A stretch of DNA of 64,000 nucleotides, from the NCBI GenBank assembly GCA_016718035.1, contig JADKEK010000012.1:1-64000 (forward strand), written 5' to 3'. The stretch is from Bacteroidota bacterium. Its GTDB lineage: Bacteria; Bacteroidota; Bacteroidia; Chitinophagales; BACL12. The position numbers and the translations under genes were made by a program. Positions 41,766 to 51,261 of the stretch are shown here, piece after piece; positions within the stretch are counted from its first letter, which is position 1, and each line of letters starts with the position of its first letter. The notes under the pieces were generated by a model. That model worked only from the letters and a program-made list of their open reading frames with translations, was not told where the DNA came from and did no database searches.

Positions 41766-43862
41766 TTATTCTATTACAACTAAACGGCCTTGTTTGTTGG
41801 TGCCTGTTTCAAGGTCTTTTACATTAAATAAATAAATGCCTTGTGTAATGGTTTGTTTGCTTTCACTTAAAATATCCCAGGCGTGTTCACCTCCTGAAAA
41901 TTCGCGTGCATTTTCATTGCCGCCGTAAGTATCGAACCAAGCAATGTCATTGCCATTGTAGGTATCGCCATCGTGTTTAATAGTGGCTACAATATCTCCT
42001 CCTAAAGTAAATATGGTAATTTCACATTGAGCAGGTAAATGATAAAAAATAATTTTTCTGGTTGTTGATGTTGCGCCATCCCAGGCAGCATTTATCCGAT
42101 ATGGATTTGGATACACACCAATTGCAGTTTGTTCGTCAGAAGTGGCTAAAGTGCCCGGAAAAACGCTCACTGCATTTTCAATAAATGATGATTCTAAACT
42201 TTCAATATTTAAATTTTCATCACCACGGTCAAATGCAGTTAGGATAATTAAATATTGCCATCCGTTTAACACATTATCTAAAGTGTATTTGTAATAAAAG
42301 GTATCAGCATCAATTATTTCCGGTGTTGTTAAAGCAACAAGTTGTAACCCATTATTATAACCTAAATTATTACCCGGTAAATCCCATTGTGCAATCATAT
42401 TGGCATCGCCTAACAAATTTAATTTAAAATCGTCACCCGGTTGTGTTCGGTATAAACGATACCCTTCAAAGTCAATTTCTTTTGAAATTGGGTCAACAGA
42501 AAATTCTGCTTTGTTATCCCAATAAATTTCAATTGACTGACTATTGGCAATCACTTTCATTTTCGGTGTCGCAGGAGGTTCAGGTAAAATATAACGGTCT
42601 AAAATATCGTCTGCATCTAAATCTTCACCTACATCTAAAACTCCATTTTCATTTTGGTCTTCTCCTAAATACGTGCGTTTCGACCAGCTTAAATGGTCTA
42701 CTAAGGTAGCTTGTGCTTCAGGTGTATCTTTTTCAGCACCGGTAACTCCGCCATTGTCAATTTGTTTAGCACAAACAGCAGCAAAAACTAAATGAATAGT
42801 TTCACCGGGTTCAATAGCAATTACAGGTCCTGCTGATAATAAATTAGTTAGCCCTCCTGTTGTGGACGGGTCATGTAAAAAATCTACAATGCCGGGGTCA
42901 GCATAATTTAATCCGTCTTGCAATTTTCCATAACGTTCTACATCATTTGCAGGCGCATTATAAGGAGGTGTAGCAGTAGAATTAAAAATCCAAAAATTAC
43001 TATTCACATTTGCAGCGGGTAATCCGGCAGCAATTAAATTGGCATTATTATTTGGATGAATAAATTGGTCACGCCATTCGATGCCTAAAAATTGAAATGC
43101 ACCGTACGAATTGGTAAATCCCGGATCGCCATCAACATCAAAAGCATAATTCGTAAAATAATCTCCTAAATAACCATAACCACCCTGACTGAAAAATGCA
43201 GAACCAAAATCGGTAGATACATTTACGTTGCGGACAACTAAATCGCTCCATAAACCACACCAAACACTATCCCAAGTATTGGTTGAATTATTGGTAATGC
43301 TATAATTTAATAACACAAAATAATCGGCAAAAGAATAATTCCATGCATAAGATTCTAAATGCACATCTGCATTTAATGGTTGAGTATGTTCAGAAATAGC
43401 AATTGTGGTTCCTGGAACAATAACATTTTTATCAGATGCATCAATTAACATATCAGCATGAGAAACGGCATCGAAATTAAAAAAATCGCTCGCGGTTAAT
43501 GAGCTGCGTTGTTGTATGGTATTGCCAATTTCTGCAGAAAATTCAAATCCTGTTTGTCCGGTAGTATATCCGCTTGCAGCATCTTTTGCAGAAGTAGAAA
43601 CCAAATATTGACCATCAACTATAGCCCCAATCCATAAACCGGCCTCAAAAAGGTGTTCAATTCCTGAATTGAGCGGATATTCCATCGATGGTTCGCCCGA
43701 AGGTGAGTTGCGCACATCAGGACGCCCAAGGGTAAGCGCATTTGTCACATAAAAACCCATATTGCCCACCTCAACCACTTTATGGTCGAAAGAAGCCTGA
43801 GCGTTAGCTGCCAGCCCTTTTATAACAATTCCAACCAGGATTAAAACACGCGAAATTTTCAC
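41766..43862 (-). CDS. Large secreted T9SS type A protein
   Basis: 698 residues starting with GTG at 43862, MKISRVLILVGIVIKGLAANA as signal peptide. The body has no domain I can name; it is beta-rich and contains a Bacteroidota-typical 'ERYGKLQDGLNYADPGIVD' region and an EF-hand-like 'DENENGVLDVGEDLDADDI'-type segment near residue 405 ('DQNENGVLDVGEDLDADDI') that may bind calcium. Near 430-475 is a fibronectin-like 'KMKVIANSQSIEIYWDNKA'. The C-terminal T9SS domain is clear: 'IGVYPNPYRINAAWDGATST', 'RKIIFYHLPAQCEITIFTLG', 'QGIYLFNVKDLETGTNKQ'. It is secreted to the surface, perhaps an adhesin or large exoenzyme; not determined. Confidence 0.82.
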   Translation of the reverse strand: MKISRVLILVGIVIKGLAANAQASFDHKVVEVGNMGFYVTNALTLGRPDVRNSPSGEPSMEYPLNSGIEHLFEAGLWIGAIVDGQYLVSTSAKDAASGYTTGQTGFEFSAEIGNTIQQRSSLTASDFFNFDAVSHADMLIDASDKNVIVPGTTIAISEHTQPLNADVHLESYAWNYSFADYFVLLNYSITNNSTNTWDSVWCGLWSDLVVRNVNVSTDFGSAFFSQGGYGYLGDYFTNYAFDVDGDPGFTNSYGAFQFLGIEWRDQFIHPNNNANLIAAGLPAANVNSNFWIFNSTATPPYNAPANDVERYGKLQDGLNYADPGIVDFLHDPSTTGGLTNLLSAGPVIAIEPGETIHLVFAAVCAKQIDNGGVTGAEKDTPEAQATLVDHLSWSKRTYLGEDQNENGVLDVGEDLDADDILDRYILPEPPATPKMKVIANSQSIEIYWDNKAEFSVDPISKEIDFEGYRLYRTQPGDDFKLNLLGDANMIAQWDLPGNNLGYNNGLQLVALTTPEIIDADTFYYKYTLDNVLNGWQYLIILTAFDRGDENLNIESLESSFIENAVSVFPGTLATSDEQTAIGVYPNPYRINAAWDGATSTTRKIIFYHLPAQCEITIFTLGGDIVATIKHDGDTYNGNDIAWFDTYGGNENAREFSGGEHAWDILSESKQTITQGIYLFNVKDLETGTNKQGRLVVIE

Positions 43863-44022
43863 CGTGTAAAACTACTAAAATTTCAATGGAATTGTAAGTA
43901 GGGATTGTCGCCCCAACTTGTTTACATGGAAAAATTGAAAAAAAAATCTAGTATATAAATCCAAACTTGATGCAATTGCGTATATCCGCTCAAATAGTGG
44001 TTTAAACAAATAGCAGGCAATG

Positions 44023-44039
44023 GTGATGACTATCATCAC
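44023..44039. promoter_or_regulatory. Perfect inverted repeat upstream of the DUF4394 gene (possible operator)
   Basis: GTGATGA-CTA-TCATCAC, a 7-bp inverted repeat with a 3-base spacer, 44 bp before the ATG at 44083. The layout is that of a binding site for a dimeric regulator, but the regulator is unknown. Confidence 0.4.
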
Positions 44040-44082
44040 TTAACAAGTAAAACATATTTATTTAACAATTAAACGTTATTGT

Positions 44083-46047
44083 ATGCAACTCAAAAATTTA
44101 CTCAAAGGAAAACAACCTGCAACAGCTAAAATGAAAATATTTTCATTGGCACTTGCAGTTGGATTAAGTTTACAATCCGAAGCTCAAACTATTTATGCAT
44201 TAAGCAGTGGAGGCTTATATAGTTTTGATGCCGCAATGCCAGAAACGGCAAATTTTAATGGTACTATTTCCGGTATTACCCCGGGTCAAACTATTGAAGG
44301 TATAGACTTTCGTCCCTTAAACGGCATGTTATACGCCTTAGGTTACGACCGTAATACCCAAATGGCTCAAATTTATACAGTTGATGTAGCTACTGCAATT
44401 GCAACTCCTGTAAATATTACACCTATTTCATTGGTTTTAGGACCAGTTGGTGTAGACAGATTAGATGTTACTTTCGATTTTAATCCAACCGTGGATAGAA
44501 TTCGTGTGACTAGTAATCGCGATTATAATTACCGATTAAATCCTATTACAGGTGCCATTGCATTTACTGATATTAATTTAAATTATGCAGTGGCTGATGT
44601 AAATGCGGGAGCAAATCCTTACATCGCAACCGGTGCATATACCAATAGTTATGTTGGTTCAACTTCAACTGTATTATATAATGTTGATGCGTTATTAAAA
44701 ATTGTGGCTAAACAAGACCCGCCTAATAATGGAACATTAAATACCATTGGTAATTTAGGAGGAGCAGTAAGTAAATCATTTTCTTCTGCCGACATGGATA
44801 TTTTTTATGATGCTGTTAGTCAAACAAACAAAACCTATTTAACCGTAAATTCCAATCTTGAAGCCGACCGTTTAATTACTGTAGATTTAACAACAGGTGT
44901 TGGAACATTAGTTACTACCAATATTGGTGGAGGATTATATATTGATGATATTGCTTGTTTTATCGATAGAAGTTATCCTGATTTAACAGGCAATTTAATG
45001 TATGCATTAAATAGCAACAATTTTTTATTGTCTTATGATAGCAATAACCCATCTGTAATTCGCAAGGCAGTTCCAGTAACCGGTATTACTTTAAATCAAG
45101 TAATAGTAGGAATGGATTTTCGTCCTGCAACAGGTGCTTTATATGCTTTAGGATATAATTCAACTACCAACGAATCACAATTATATACTATTAATGTTAG
45201 CACCGGTGCAGCAACAGTAGTTAATGCTATACCTACCATTTTAATGTTGGGTGGTAATAATGTTGGAATGGATTTTAATCCTGTTGTAGATAAAATCAGA
45301 GTGGTTGGAGCAAACAATGCGAACTATCGATTGAATACAGATGGTACATTATTTTTCACGGACCTCAATTTAAATTATGGTGCTGCTGATATTAATTTCG
45401 GAGCAGACCCAATGATTGGTGCTGTAGCTTATACCAATAGTTTTGCAGGCACATTAACAACAGCGTTATACGATTACGACCAGATGTTAAATGTAATCAG
45501 CAATCAAAATCCGCCAAACGATGGTGCCTTAATTACCATTGGAGCAAGTGGTATCATGCAAAATTTAACCGACCCAACAAGCGATATGGATATTTTATAT
45601 AAAGAAGGCATGAATATCGCCTATTTAACTGCCAATACCGGTGTTGCTACTTTCGACCATCTATATGCCTTAGATTTAGCTACCGGTGCTACTACCGATA
45701 TGGGCGCAATTGGTTATGGTCTTGCAGTAAAAAATATTGCAGCCACAACAAATCCGGAATTAAAAATTGCTGGTGGTATAATCAACACTGCAGGAAAATT
45801 GCAAGTGGATATTTTCCCAAATCCTGTTCATGATTTACTTACTGTGAAATTACATGTGAAGGAAGCTAGTTTAGCGCAAATTGCGGTGTTTGATATTTTT
45901 GGTAATAACACAGGTGTGGGCTTAGCACAATTAGTGAGTGCGAATGCATCAGTAACATTAGATGTAAGTCCGCTTGTTCCAGGTGCTTATGTTATTAAAA
46001 TAAATGCGGAAGGAAAAACAATTTCAAAAAATTTCGTGAAGTTATAA
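44083..46047 (+). CDS. Secreted DUF4394 double-domain protein, T9SS type A
   Basis: 654 residues. A long N-terminus (MQLKNLLKGKQPATAKMKIFSLALAVGLSLQSEAQ) contains the signal peptide. Then come two copies of the DUF4394 beta domain, about residues 38-300 and 305-580: 'YALSSGGLYSFDAAMPETAN' against 'YALNSNNFLLSYDSNNPSVI', and in each 'GIDFRPLNGMLYALGYDRN'-like and 'FDFNPTVDRIRVTSNRDYN'-like stretches with 'RLNPITGAIAFTDINLNYA'. The C-terminal T9SS type A domain ends 'PGAYVIKINAEGKTISKNF'. DUF4394 domains are predicted six-bladed beta-propellers, secreted, of unknown function. A terminator follows (46069-46102). Confidence 0.88.
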   Translation: MQLKNLLKGKQPATAKMKIFSLALAVGLSLQSEAQTIYALSSGGLYSFDAAMPETANFNGTISGITPGQTIEGIDFRPLNGMLYALGYDRNTQMAQIYTVDVATAIATPVNITPISLVLGPVGVDRLDVTFDFNPTVDRIRVTSNRDYNYRLNPITGAIAFTDINLNYAVADVNAGANPYIATGAYTNSYVGSTSTVLYNVDALLKIVAKQDPPNNGTLNTIGNLGGAVSKSFSSADMDIFYDAVSQTNKTYLTVNSNLEADRLITVDLTTGVGTLVTTNIGGGLYIDDIACFIDRSYPDLTGNLMYALNSNNFLLSYDSNNPSVIRKAVPVTGITLNQVIVGMDFRPATGALYALGYNSTTNESQLYTINVSTGAATVVNAIPTILMLGGNNVGMDFNPVVDKIRVVGANNANYRLNTDGTLFFTDLNLNYGAADINFGADPMIGAVAYTNSFAGTLTTALYDYDQMLNVISNQNPPNDGALITIGASGIMQNLTDPTSDMDILYKEGMNIAYLTANTGVATFDHLYALDLATGATTDMGAIGYGLAVKNIAATTNPELKIAGGIINTAGKLQVDIFPNPVHDLLTVKLHVKEASLAQIAVFDIFGNNTGVGLAQLVSANASVTLDVSPLVPGAYVIKINAEGKTISKNFVKL

Positions 46048-46068
46048 GTTTGTTTTCATACCATAATA

Positions 46069-46102
46069 AATCACTCTTCAATTTTGGGGAGTGATTTTTT
46101 TT
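46069..46102 (+). terminator. Terminator of the DUF4394 gene
   Basis: AATCACTC (46069-46076), loop TTCAATTTTGGG, GAGTGATT (46089-46096) and a T run to 46102. Confidence 0.82.
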
Positions 46103-46335
46103 GGGATAATAAATTCGTAATCATCTTCACTTTTTGATTGTTTGCCTAGTCCTTTAGTTTTGTTATTAATCCGCTGAGTGCTCACCATCCAATAGTATTT
46201 CTAAAACTAAGTTTAACTAAGCCGCAGGGTCATTCAATCAATTATAGCAGCATTTAATTTTACTAAAATGGGTAATTAAGAAAGGTTTGGTGATAAGAGG
46301 ACATAAATCACCCCCTAATTTCTCCTACTTATCTC

Positions 46336-46343
46336 TATTTTTG
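46336..46343 (+). promoter_or_regulatory. -7 element of the DUF3536 gene (leaderless GTG)
   Basis: TATTTTTG is an exact TAnnTTTG match ending four bases before the GTG at 46348, so transcription would start at the start codon. The rest of the 300-bp gap upstream holds only the terminator of the previous gene and AT-rich sequence. Confidence 0.5.
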
Positions 46344-46347
46344 CCCT

Positions 46348-48768
46348 GTGAAAAGTTATATCTGTATACATGGTCACTATTATCAGCCACCACGTGAAAA
46401 TGCCTGGCTGGAAGTGATTGAACGTCAGGAGTCGGCATTCCCTTACCATAACTGGAATGCACGTATTGCTGCTGAATGTTACGGCCCGAATGGGGCTTCC
46501 CGGATTTTGAATGAGGAAAATAAAATTATTGACATCGTTAATAATTACCAGGACATCAGTTTTAATTTCGGTCCAACACTGCTCAGTTGGATGGAATTGT
46601 ATGATAAAGATGCTTATGAAGCCGTAATTATGGCTGATATGAAGAGCAGACAACGATTTGGCGGACATGGCAATGCTTTGGCACAGGTATATAATCACAT
46701 CATTATGCCACTGGCAACGCCCCGCGATCGCAATACCCAAATTATTTGGGGAATAGCGGATTTCGAAAAACGGTTTAACCGCAAACCGGAAGGCATGTGG
46801 CTGGCAGAAACTGCTGTTGATACTGCAACCTTGGAATTACTTGCTCAACATAATATTCTTTTCACCATTCTTGCACCGCGACAAGCGAAAGCTTTTCGTA
46901 AATTGAATGATGACCAATGGCAGACTATCAATGAAAATCAGTTAGATACTGCTATTCCGTATGCGTATAAATTACCTTCAGGCAGAACCATCGCATTATT
47001 TTTTTACAACGGACAAATTTCCCGTGAAGTGGCATTTAATGGTTTGCTCAATTCAGGTAAATTATTTGCAGACAGGTTAATTGCAGCTACTCGCGATACA
47101 GAACAACCGCAATTAATTCACATCGCAACTGATGGTGAATCGTATGGGCATCACCATTATCGCGGCGATATGGCTTTGGCGAGTTGTATCGATTATCTGA
47201 AAAAAAATAAATCAGTTACACTTACTAATTACGGCGAATTTTTAGCCAAATTTCCACCTCAATATGAAATTCAAATTCACGAAAACAGCAGTTGGAGTTG
47301 TGTGCATGGGGTTGAACGCTGGAGAAGTAATTGCGGATGTTCAGATGGCGGAAATCCCGGTTTCCACCAACAATGGAGAGCTCCTTTGCGCAATGCATTA
47401 AATTGGCTTAAAGAAAAAGCAGATGTGGTTTTTGAAACCGAGATGTTGCCGTTTACGCCATCACCTTGGGATTTACGCAATCATTATATCGATATAGTAA
47501 ATAACAGAACTGAATCTGTTATTCAACAATTTTTTGCCTCGCATTTCCCGACAAAAATTGCTGAAGCGCATAAAATTAAAATGATTCGACTTTTGGAAAT
47601 GCAACGTCATGCCATGTTGATGTTTACCAGTTGCGGGTGGTTTTTTGATGAGGTGAGTCGCATAGAAACAAAACAAATTTTGCAATATGCCGACCGCGTA
47701 ATTCAAATTGCCGAACACGAGTCATCCTCTAAATTATATCAGGAATTTTTACAAATGCTCAGTCTGGCACCAAGTAATATTGCTAAATATGCTACTGCAG
47801 CAGGGTTATACGAAACTGAAATTCGCCCTCAACGACTTACACTTACAAAGGTTGGTGTACACCACGCCATTTTGAGTTTGTTTGAAGATATGCCGGAAGT
47901 GTGCGCCGTATTTAATTATACGATCAAAAACGAGTTTTTTGAAAAAATGCTGGCGGGTGAACATACACTCACAATTGGTAACATGGTAATTAATTCAACC
48001 TTTACCTACGCACAGCAGGATTTTCAATATGCAGCCTTATACCTTGGTCAGCATCATGTAATTGGCGGCTATGATGAAACCATGGACGGCGAACAATTGG
48101 AAGAATTATTTTTGAAGCTGAGAGATGCATTCAGAAAGAGTAATTTAAATGAAGTAATTGTATTAATTCGCAACGCATTCCCTAAAAATACTTTTTCGTT
48201 CGAAAATTTATTCGGCGATGCAAAAGAACAATTACTCAATTCCATTTTGGCGAAAGATATTGCCATTGCTGAAGATAATTACCGTGCCGTATATGAAAAA
48301 ACATTTACACTGGTAAATATGTTGCAACAGCAAAAAAAACATATTCCTGAATTATTGTTGCGCAACACAGCTGCCGTTATTAATGCGGATATTAAAAAGG
48401 TGTTCAGCGAAGTAAAACCGAATACTGTTAAACTCGACCAATTAGTGGATGAAGCCATTAAATGGAAAGTAGAACTCGATGCCGAAAATATCGGTTTTGC
48501 AGTTGCTTCACGTTTATATGATATGGTTGACCAACTAGCCTATAAAGTAGATGATTTACAACATTTAGATACTTTAAGCCATTTGCTGATAAAACTCAAT
48601 GAACTAAAATTAAAATTCAGATTGTGGAAAATCCAGAATAAATATTTCCGGATTGGCAAGGATTTTATTGGAAATGATAAATTCATGAAATCGTTGGGTG
48701 ATCAGGAGTATAAAAAATGGTTGCTCAAATTTAAAGCTGTTGGCGAGCAACTCAATATCCGATTCTGA
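46348..48768 (+). CDS. DUF3536 protein, GH57-like glycosidase fold
   Basis: 806 residues, starting with GTG. The N-terminus 'KSYICIHGHYYQPPRENAW' (HGHYYQPP at 8-15) is the opening of GH57/NodB-like (beta/alpha) glycosyl hydrolases. Further N-terminal motifs agree: 'FNFGPTLLSWMELYD', 'GHGNALAQVYNHIIMPLA' and 'GMWLAETAVDT' (the Glu is a candidate nucleophile), 'HIATDGESYGHHHYRGD' (candidate acid). The long C-terminal half is the DUF3536 extension, of unknown role. No signal peptide, so cytoplasmic, possibly acting on intracellular alpha-glucans such as glycogen. The DUF3536 identity is from memory of the family. The next gene, the helicase, follows by 36 bp. Confidence 0.85.
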   Translation: MKSYICIHGHYYQPPRENAWLEVIERQESAFPYHNWNARIAAECYGPNGASRILNEENKIIDIVNNYQDISFNFGPTLLSWMELYDKDAYEAVIMADMKSRQRFGGHGNALAQVYNHIIMPLATPRDRNTQIIWGIADFEKRFNRKPEGMWLAETAVDTATLELLAQHNILFTILAPRQAKAFRKLNDDQWQTINENQLDTAIPYAYKLPSGRTIALFFYNGQISREVAFNGLLNSGKLFADRLIAATRDTEQPQLIHIATDGESYGHHHYRGDMALASCIDYLKKNKSVTLTNYGEFLAKFPPQYEIQIHENSSWSCVHGVERWRSNCGCSDGGNPGFHQQWRAPLRNALNWLKEKADVVFETEMLPFTPSPWDLRNHYIDIVNNRTESVIQQFFASHFPTKIAEAHKIKMIRLLEMQRHAMLMFTSCGWFFDEVSRIETKQILQYADRVIQIAEHESSSKLYQEFLQMLSLAPSNIAKYATAAGLYETEIRPQRLTLTKVGVHHAILSLFEDMPEVCAVFNYTIKNEFFEKMLAGEHTLTIGNMVINSTFTYAQQDFQYAALYLGQHHVIGGYDETMDGEQLEELFLKLRDAFRKSNLNEVIVLIRNAFPKNTFSFENLFGDAKEQLLNSILAKDIAIAEDNYRAVYEKTFTLVNMLQQQKKHIPELLLRNTAAVINADIKKVFSEVKPNTVKLDQLVDEAIKWKVELDAENIGFAVASRLYDMVDQLAYKVDDLQHLDTLSHLLIKLNELKLKFRLWKIQNKYFRIGKDFIGNDKFMKSLGDQEYKKWLLKFKAVGEQLNIRF

Positions 48769-48804
48769 AATTTTGTTGTAATTTACTCCCCATAATTAAT
48801 TGTT

Positions 48805-51252
48805 GTGCATCAATATGCGGATATTATACAAACCTGGTACACAGCTAAAAAATGGCATCAATACCCTTTTCAGCAGGAAATAGCTCAGGCGTATGCTGAA
48901 GGCTATAATGGCATTTTAAATGCACCAACCGGAAGCGGAAAAACCTATGCCATGTGGATTCCCATTGTTGCGGATTTTATGTCTTCAACACAATTAAAAA
49001 CACAACCCGGATTAAAAGTTTTATGGATTACACCATTACGCGCTTTAGCTAAAGATATTTGTTTCGCGTTGCAAGATGCCTGCGATTTATTAGACAATGG
49101 CTGGAAAGTTGAACTGCGCACAGGAGATGTTTCTCAAAAAACTAAACAGGCGCAAAAAAAATCAATGCCCGATTGTTTAATCATAACACCGGAAAGTTTG
49201 CATGTGCTTTTATGCGGAAATAATTACAGCGAATTATTTGGTAATTTATCCTGTGTTGTGGTTGATGAATGGCATGAATTGTTAGGTAGTAAAAGAGGAG
49301 TGCAGGTTGAATTAGCTTTATCGCGATTAAAAGCCATTCGCAAACAACAAAATAACCATTTGCGCATTTGGGGAATTAGTGCCACCATAGGCAATTTGGT
49401 TGAAGCTATGGAAGTGTTGTTAGGTAATGATGCTGCCAATGAAAAATCAATTGTCATTCGCTCTTCCGGGAAAAAAAACATGGAAATTCATACGGTATTA
49501 CCTACATCTATTGAAGTATTACCGTGGTCAGGGCATATCGGATTAAAATTATTACCTGAAATTGTAAATATTATCCGCTCATCACAAACTACTTTGGTGT
49601 TTACCAATACCAGAGCAATGGCAGAAATCTGGTATCACCATATTTTAAATTACGATGAAAATTTAGCCGGATTATTGGCTATGCATCACGGCAGTTTATC
49701 CGGAGAAGTGCGTGATTGGGTAGAAGAAAATTTACATGCAGGCACTTTGAAAGCAGTAATATGTACTTCCAGTTTAGACCTGGGTGTAGATTTTCGTCCG
49801 GTTGACACTGTAATTCAGATTGGTTCTCCCAAAGGTGTGGCAAGATTTACACAACGAGCGGGTAGGAGTGGACATCAACCGGGAGCCGTTTCTAAAATTT
49901 ATTTTATTCCGACACATGCTTTAGAATTAGTTGAAATTTCAGCAATAAAAGAAGCTGTTACATCTAATAAAGTTGAAAAAAGGGAACCGCTGGTAATGTG
50001 TTTCGATGTGCTGATGCAATATTTAGTAACATTATCTATTGGTGAAGGTTTTGTTGCAGAAGAAATTTATCAGGAAATAAAACAAACACATGTTTTTAAT
50101 CTGATTGTTCCGGAAGAATGGAATTGGATGATTAAAAATATTGCGCAAGGCGGAAATACCTTTCAGGCGTATGATGAATTTTGCAAGGTAGGAAAAGTAG
50201 ATGGCCGCTATCGGATTATGAATAAAAAAGCAGCTACCAAACATCGATTGCAAATAGGCACCATTGTGAGTGACCCTGTTGTAAGAATTGCTTATTTGAA
50301 AGGCGGCACATTGGGAACAATAGAAGAATATTACATCGCTTCATTAAAACCCGGTGATGTATTTTGGTTTGCAGGATTATGTTTGGAATTTGTTATGCTG
50401 AAAGATATGACCGCATTTGTCCGAAAAACAAAAGAGCGAAAAGCGGGCACTGCATCGTATCAGGGTGGACGAATGCCATTGTCCGGATATATGGCTGAAT
50501 TGATGCGCAAACAATTAGATTTAGCTGCCGGTGACAATATGCACAATATTGAATTTGACATGTTGCAACCGTTATTAAAATTGCAACAACAACGGTCTGT
50601 AATTCCAAAATTGGATCAACTACTTGTAGAAACTACCGAAAGTAAAGAAGGTTACCATATTTTTATTTACCCATTTGAAGGCAGAGTTGTGCATGAAGTG
50701 ATGTCTGGATTGGCAGCTTACCGAATTAGTAAATTAATGCCGGTAAGTATTTCAGTCGCTATGAATGATTATGGTTTTGAATTGTTATGCAATCAACCTA
50801 TAACTGTCGATGCAACTTTAATTAAAAATATACTGCAGACCACCAACATGGAAACCGATTTATTTAATTCGGTGAATGCTACAGAAATGGCCAGAAGAAA
50901 ATTCCGCGATATTGCCGTTATTGCAGGAATGGTGTTTCAGGGATATCCGGGCGAATTAAAACGTGCACGACATTTGCAATCATCCTCTCAGTTAATTTTT
51001 GATGTTATGCGTATGTATGAGCCTGATAATTTATTGCTGAAGCAGGCATATAGTGAGATTCTATACGGGCAGATGGAAAATGCCCGATTGCGGTCTGCAC
51101 TGTTGCGCATTCAAAACAGTGAAATTATAATTCAGCCTATGGAAAAATTTTCACCATTCGCATTTCCAATTGTGGTTGATAGTCTTCGCGATAAACTCAC
51201 TTCAGAAAAATTAAGTGACCGCATACAAAAAATGGTAATGGATAATCAATAA
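48805..51252 (+). CDS. Lhr-like DEXH helicase, ligase-associated DNA damage response
   Basis: 815 residues, GTG start. The helicase core shows Walker A 'APTGSGKTYAM' (41-47), 'WITPLRALAKDICFAL' (Ia), 'VVVDEWHELLGSKRGVQ' (DEWH, D154), 'IWGISATIGN' (III), then in the second RecA domain 'LVFTNTRAMAEIWYHH', 'SLDLGVDFRPVDTVIQIG' and 'RFTQRAGRSGHQPG' (VI). The C-terminal half is the Lhr winged-helix/beta-barrel core. The length and the immediately following PdeM gene match the 'ligase-associated DNA damage response DEXH box helicase' subfamily. It probably acts in DNA repair together with an ATP-dependent ligase. Confidence 0.92.
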   Translation: MHQYADIIQTWYTAKKWHQYPFQQEIAQAYAEGYNGILNAPTGSGKTYAMWIPIVADFMSSTQLKTQPGLKVLWITPLRALAKDICFALQDACDLLDNGWKVELRTGDVSQKTKQAQKKSMPDCLIITPESLHVLLCGNNYSELFGNLSCVVVDEWHELLGSKRGVQVELALSRLKAIRKQQNNHLRIWGISATIGNLVEAMEVLLGNDAANEKSIVIRSSGKKNMEIHTVLPTSIEVLPWSGHIGLKLLPEIVNIIRSSQTTLVFTNTRAMAEIWYHHILNYDENLAGLLAMHHGSLSGEVRDWVEENLHAGTLKAVICTSSLDLGVDFRPVDTVIQIGSPKGVARFTQRAGRSGHQPGAVSKIYFIPTHALELVEISAIKEAVTSNKVEKREPLVMCFDVLMQYLVTLSIGEGFVAEEIYQEIKQTHVFNLIVPEEWNWMIKNIAQGGNTFQAYDEFCKVGKVDGRYRIMNKKAATKHRLQIGTIVSDPVVRIAYLKGGTLGTIEEYYIASLKPGDVFWFAGLCLEFVMLKDMTAFVRKTKERKAGTASYQGGRMPLSGYMAELMRKQLDLAAGDNMHNIEFDMLQPLLKLQQQRSVIPKLDQLLVETTESKEGYHIFIYPFEGRVVHEVMSGLAAYRISKLMPVSISVAMNDYGFELLCNQPITVDATLIKNILQTTNMETDLFNSVNATEMARRKFRDIAVIAGMVFQGYPGELKRARHLQSSSQLIFDVMRMYEPDNLLLKQAYSEILYGQMENARLRSALLRIQNSEIIIQPMEKFSPFAFPIVVDSLRDKLTSEKLSDRIQKMVMDNQ

Positions 51253-51261
51253 CTTTGAGTG

